The notes under the pieces were generated by a model. That model was not told the origin of the DNA. It made no database searches and worked only from the letters and a program-made list of their open reading frames with translations. DNA of 64,000 bases from Vibrio europaeus (GTDB lineage: Bacteria; Pseudomonadota; Gammaproteobacteria; Enterobacterales; Vibrionaceae). How positions within the stretch are numbered: the stretch's first letter is position 1; each line of letters starts with the position of its first letter. Location: NCBI RefSeq assembly GCF_001695575.1, contig NZ_CM004621.1, positions 1-64,000 on the forward strand, read 5' to 3'. Both the position numbers and the translations under genes were made by a program. Shown piece after piece: positions 63,495-64,000 of this stretch.

Positions 63495-64000
63495 ATGAGT
63501 ATCATCATTTCTATCGCAAACCAAAAGGGTGGCGTAGGTAAAACGTCAGTATGTATTAATCTTGGCAAGACAATGAGCATGCAGGGCAAGCGTTGCTTGT
63601 TTTTGGATTTTGATCCACAGAACAACTTAGGTGATGCACTTGCCCCTGAACTGGCATCAATGGAAGGTTTTGACAACGGCGAGCACCCTAGCAATGTGTT
63701 GTATATGTTCAGTGGAGTTGTCCAAGCTCAGCCTTATGTCGTGAATGAGTTTATTCATGTCATGGGGAGTTCTAAAAAGCTTGCCAGTGTTACTCAGGAT
63801 AACATGTATGATTTTGCCGATAGCCTAGACGAAATCAAAGCTAACTATGACTACATCTTTATCGATTGCCCTCCTAGTGTCGGGGCGTTGCAGCATACGG
63901 CTTTAGCAGTCTCTGACAGGACTTTAATTGTCTCTCAAGCACAAGGGCAGTCAATTAAGGGTGTAGACAAGTTGATGACTACGCAAAACCAAATTAAGAG
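63495..64000 (+). CDS. parA: ParA partition ATPase, N-terminal part
   Basis: 168 codons run off the right edge. Deviant Walker A KGGVGKTS at residues 11-18, Walker A' FLDFDPQNN near 36-44 and Walker B YIFIDCPPS near 118-126 define the ParA/Soj family. It lacks the long N-terminal DNA-binding domain of P1 ParA. AAGGAG precedes the ATG. The C-terminal end is probably at positions 1-86. Confidence 0.95.
   Translation, partial: MSIIISIANQKGGVGKTSVCINLGKTMSMQGKRCLFLDFDPQNNLGDALAPELASMEGFDNGEHPSNVLYMFSGVVQAQPYVVNEFIHVMGSSKKLASVTQDNMYDFADSLDEIKANYDYIFIDCPPSVGALQHTALAVSDRTLIVSQAQGQSIKGVDKLMTTQNQIK

Noticed and set aside
1..64000. CRISPR arrays, tRNA or rRNA genes, antibiotic resistance genes
   Set aside because: None was recognised on either strand.

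Overview
The window looks like almost the whole of a circular conjugative plasmid of about 64 kb from a Vibrio-like gammaproteobacterium. The last 506 bases encode the start of a ParA ATPase. The first 86 bases encode the end of a ParA-like frame, whose stop overlaps the parB start, so the cut appears to lie inside parA with only about 0.2 kb missing (inference). The host is suggested by the F-type transfer genes, a Tn5/IS50-type insertion sequence, a DUF3653-like pseudogene and moderate GC. Genus is not proven by anything here.

Layout. 0-2.2 kb: parB and three co-transcribed small genes. 2.2-6.7 kb: plus-strand small genes forming the probable leading region, including a RadC/JAB protein and a lytic transglycosylase. 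6.75-7.3 kb: the probable oriT, with a hairpin, an F-like nic sequence on the minus strand and twelve GTAC half-sites, followed by a ribbon-helix-helix (TraM-like) gene. 7.7-34.8 kb, minus strand: the transfer operon in F-like order (traA L E K B V C W U trbC N F trbB H G D I) with several unknown inserts. 34.9-36.6 kb: a hypothetical gene, two 172-nt copies of a structured non-coding element, and a small TraY/Arc-like gene. 36.8-38.7 kb: a CI/LexA-like repressor and a repA replicon with a leader peptide and an RNA control region. 38.7-42.7 kb: non-coding structures, a possible miniature transposable element and small genes. 43.5-44.4 kb: a DUF1778/GNAT toxin-antitoxin pair. 45.3-48.8 kb: a solute-binding protein and a chemoreceptor. 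48.9-50.4 kb: an intact IS4-family element. 50.4-63.4 kb: many short cargo genes, mostly plus strand and mostly unknown, including FRG-domain, HExxH membrane and secreted proteins.

How it works together. TraI would nick the minus strand at about 6908/6909 and feed out the 2-6 kb region, then parAB and the 60 kb region, with the transfer genes last. In that orientation plus-strand leading genes are transcribed from the incoming strand. Three of them carry a related hairpin leader that could be a single-strand promoter. An 18-bp palindrome, AATTTTGCATGCAAAATT, occurs nine times, once upstream of parA and otherwise next to small genes. Its form resembles the KorB operator and parB encodes a KorB-like protein, so a plasmid-wide ParB regulon is the leading hypothesis for an undescribed system here. 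The duplicated structured element at 35.5 and 36.2 kb, with compensatory base changes, is the second.
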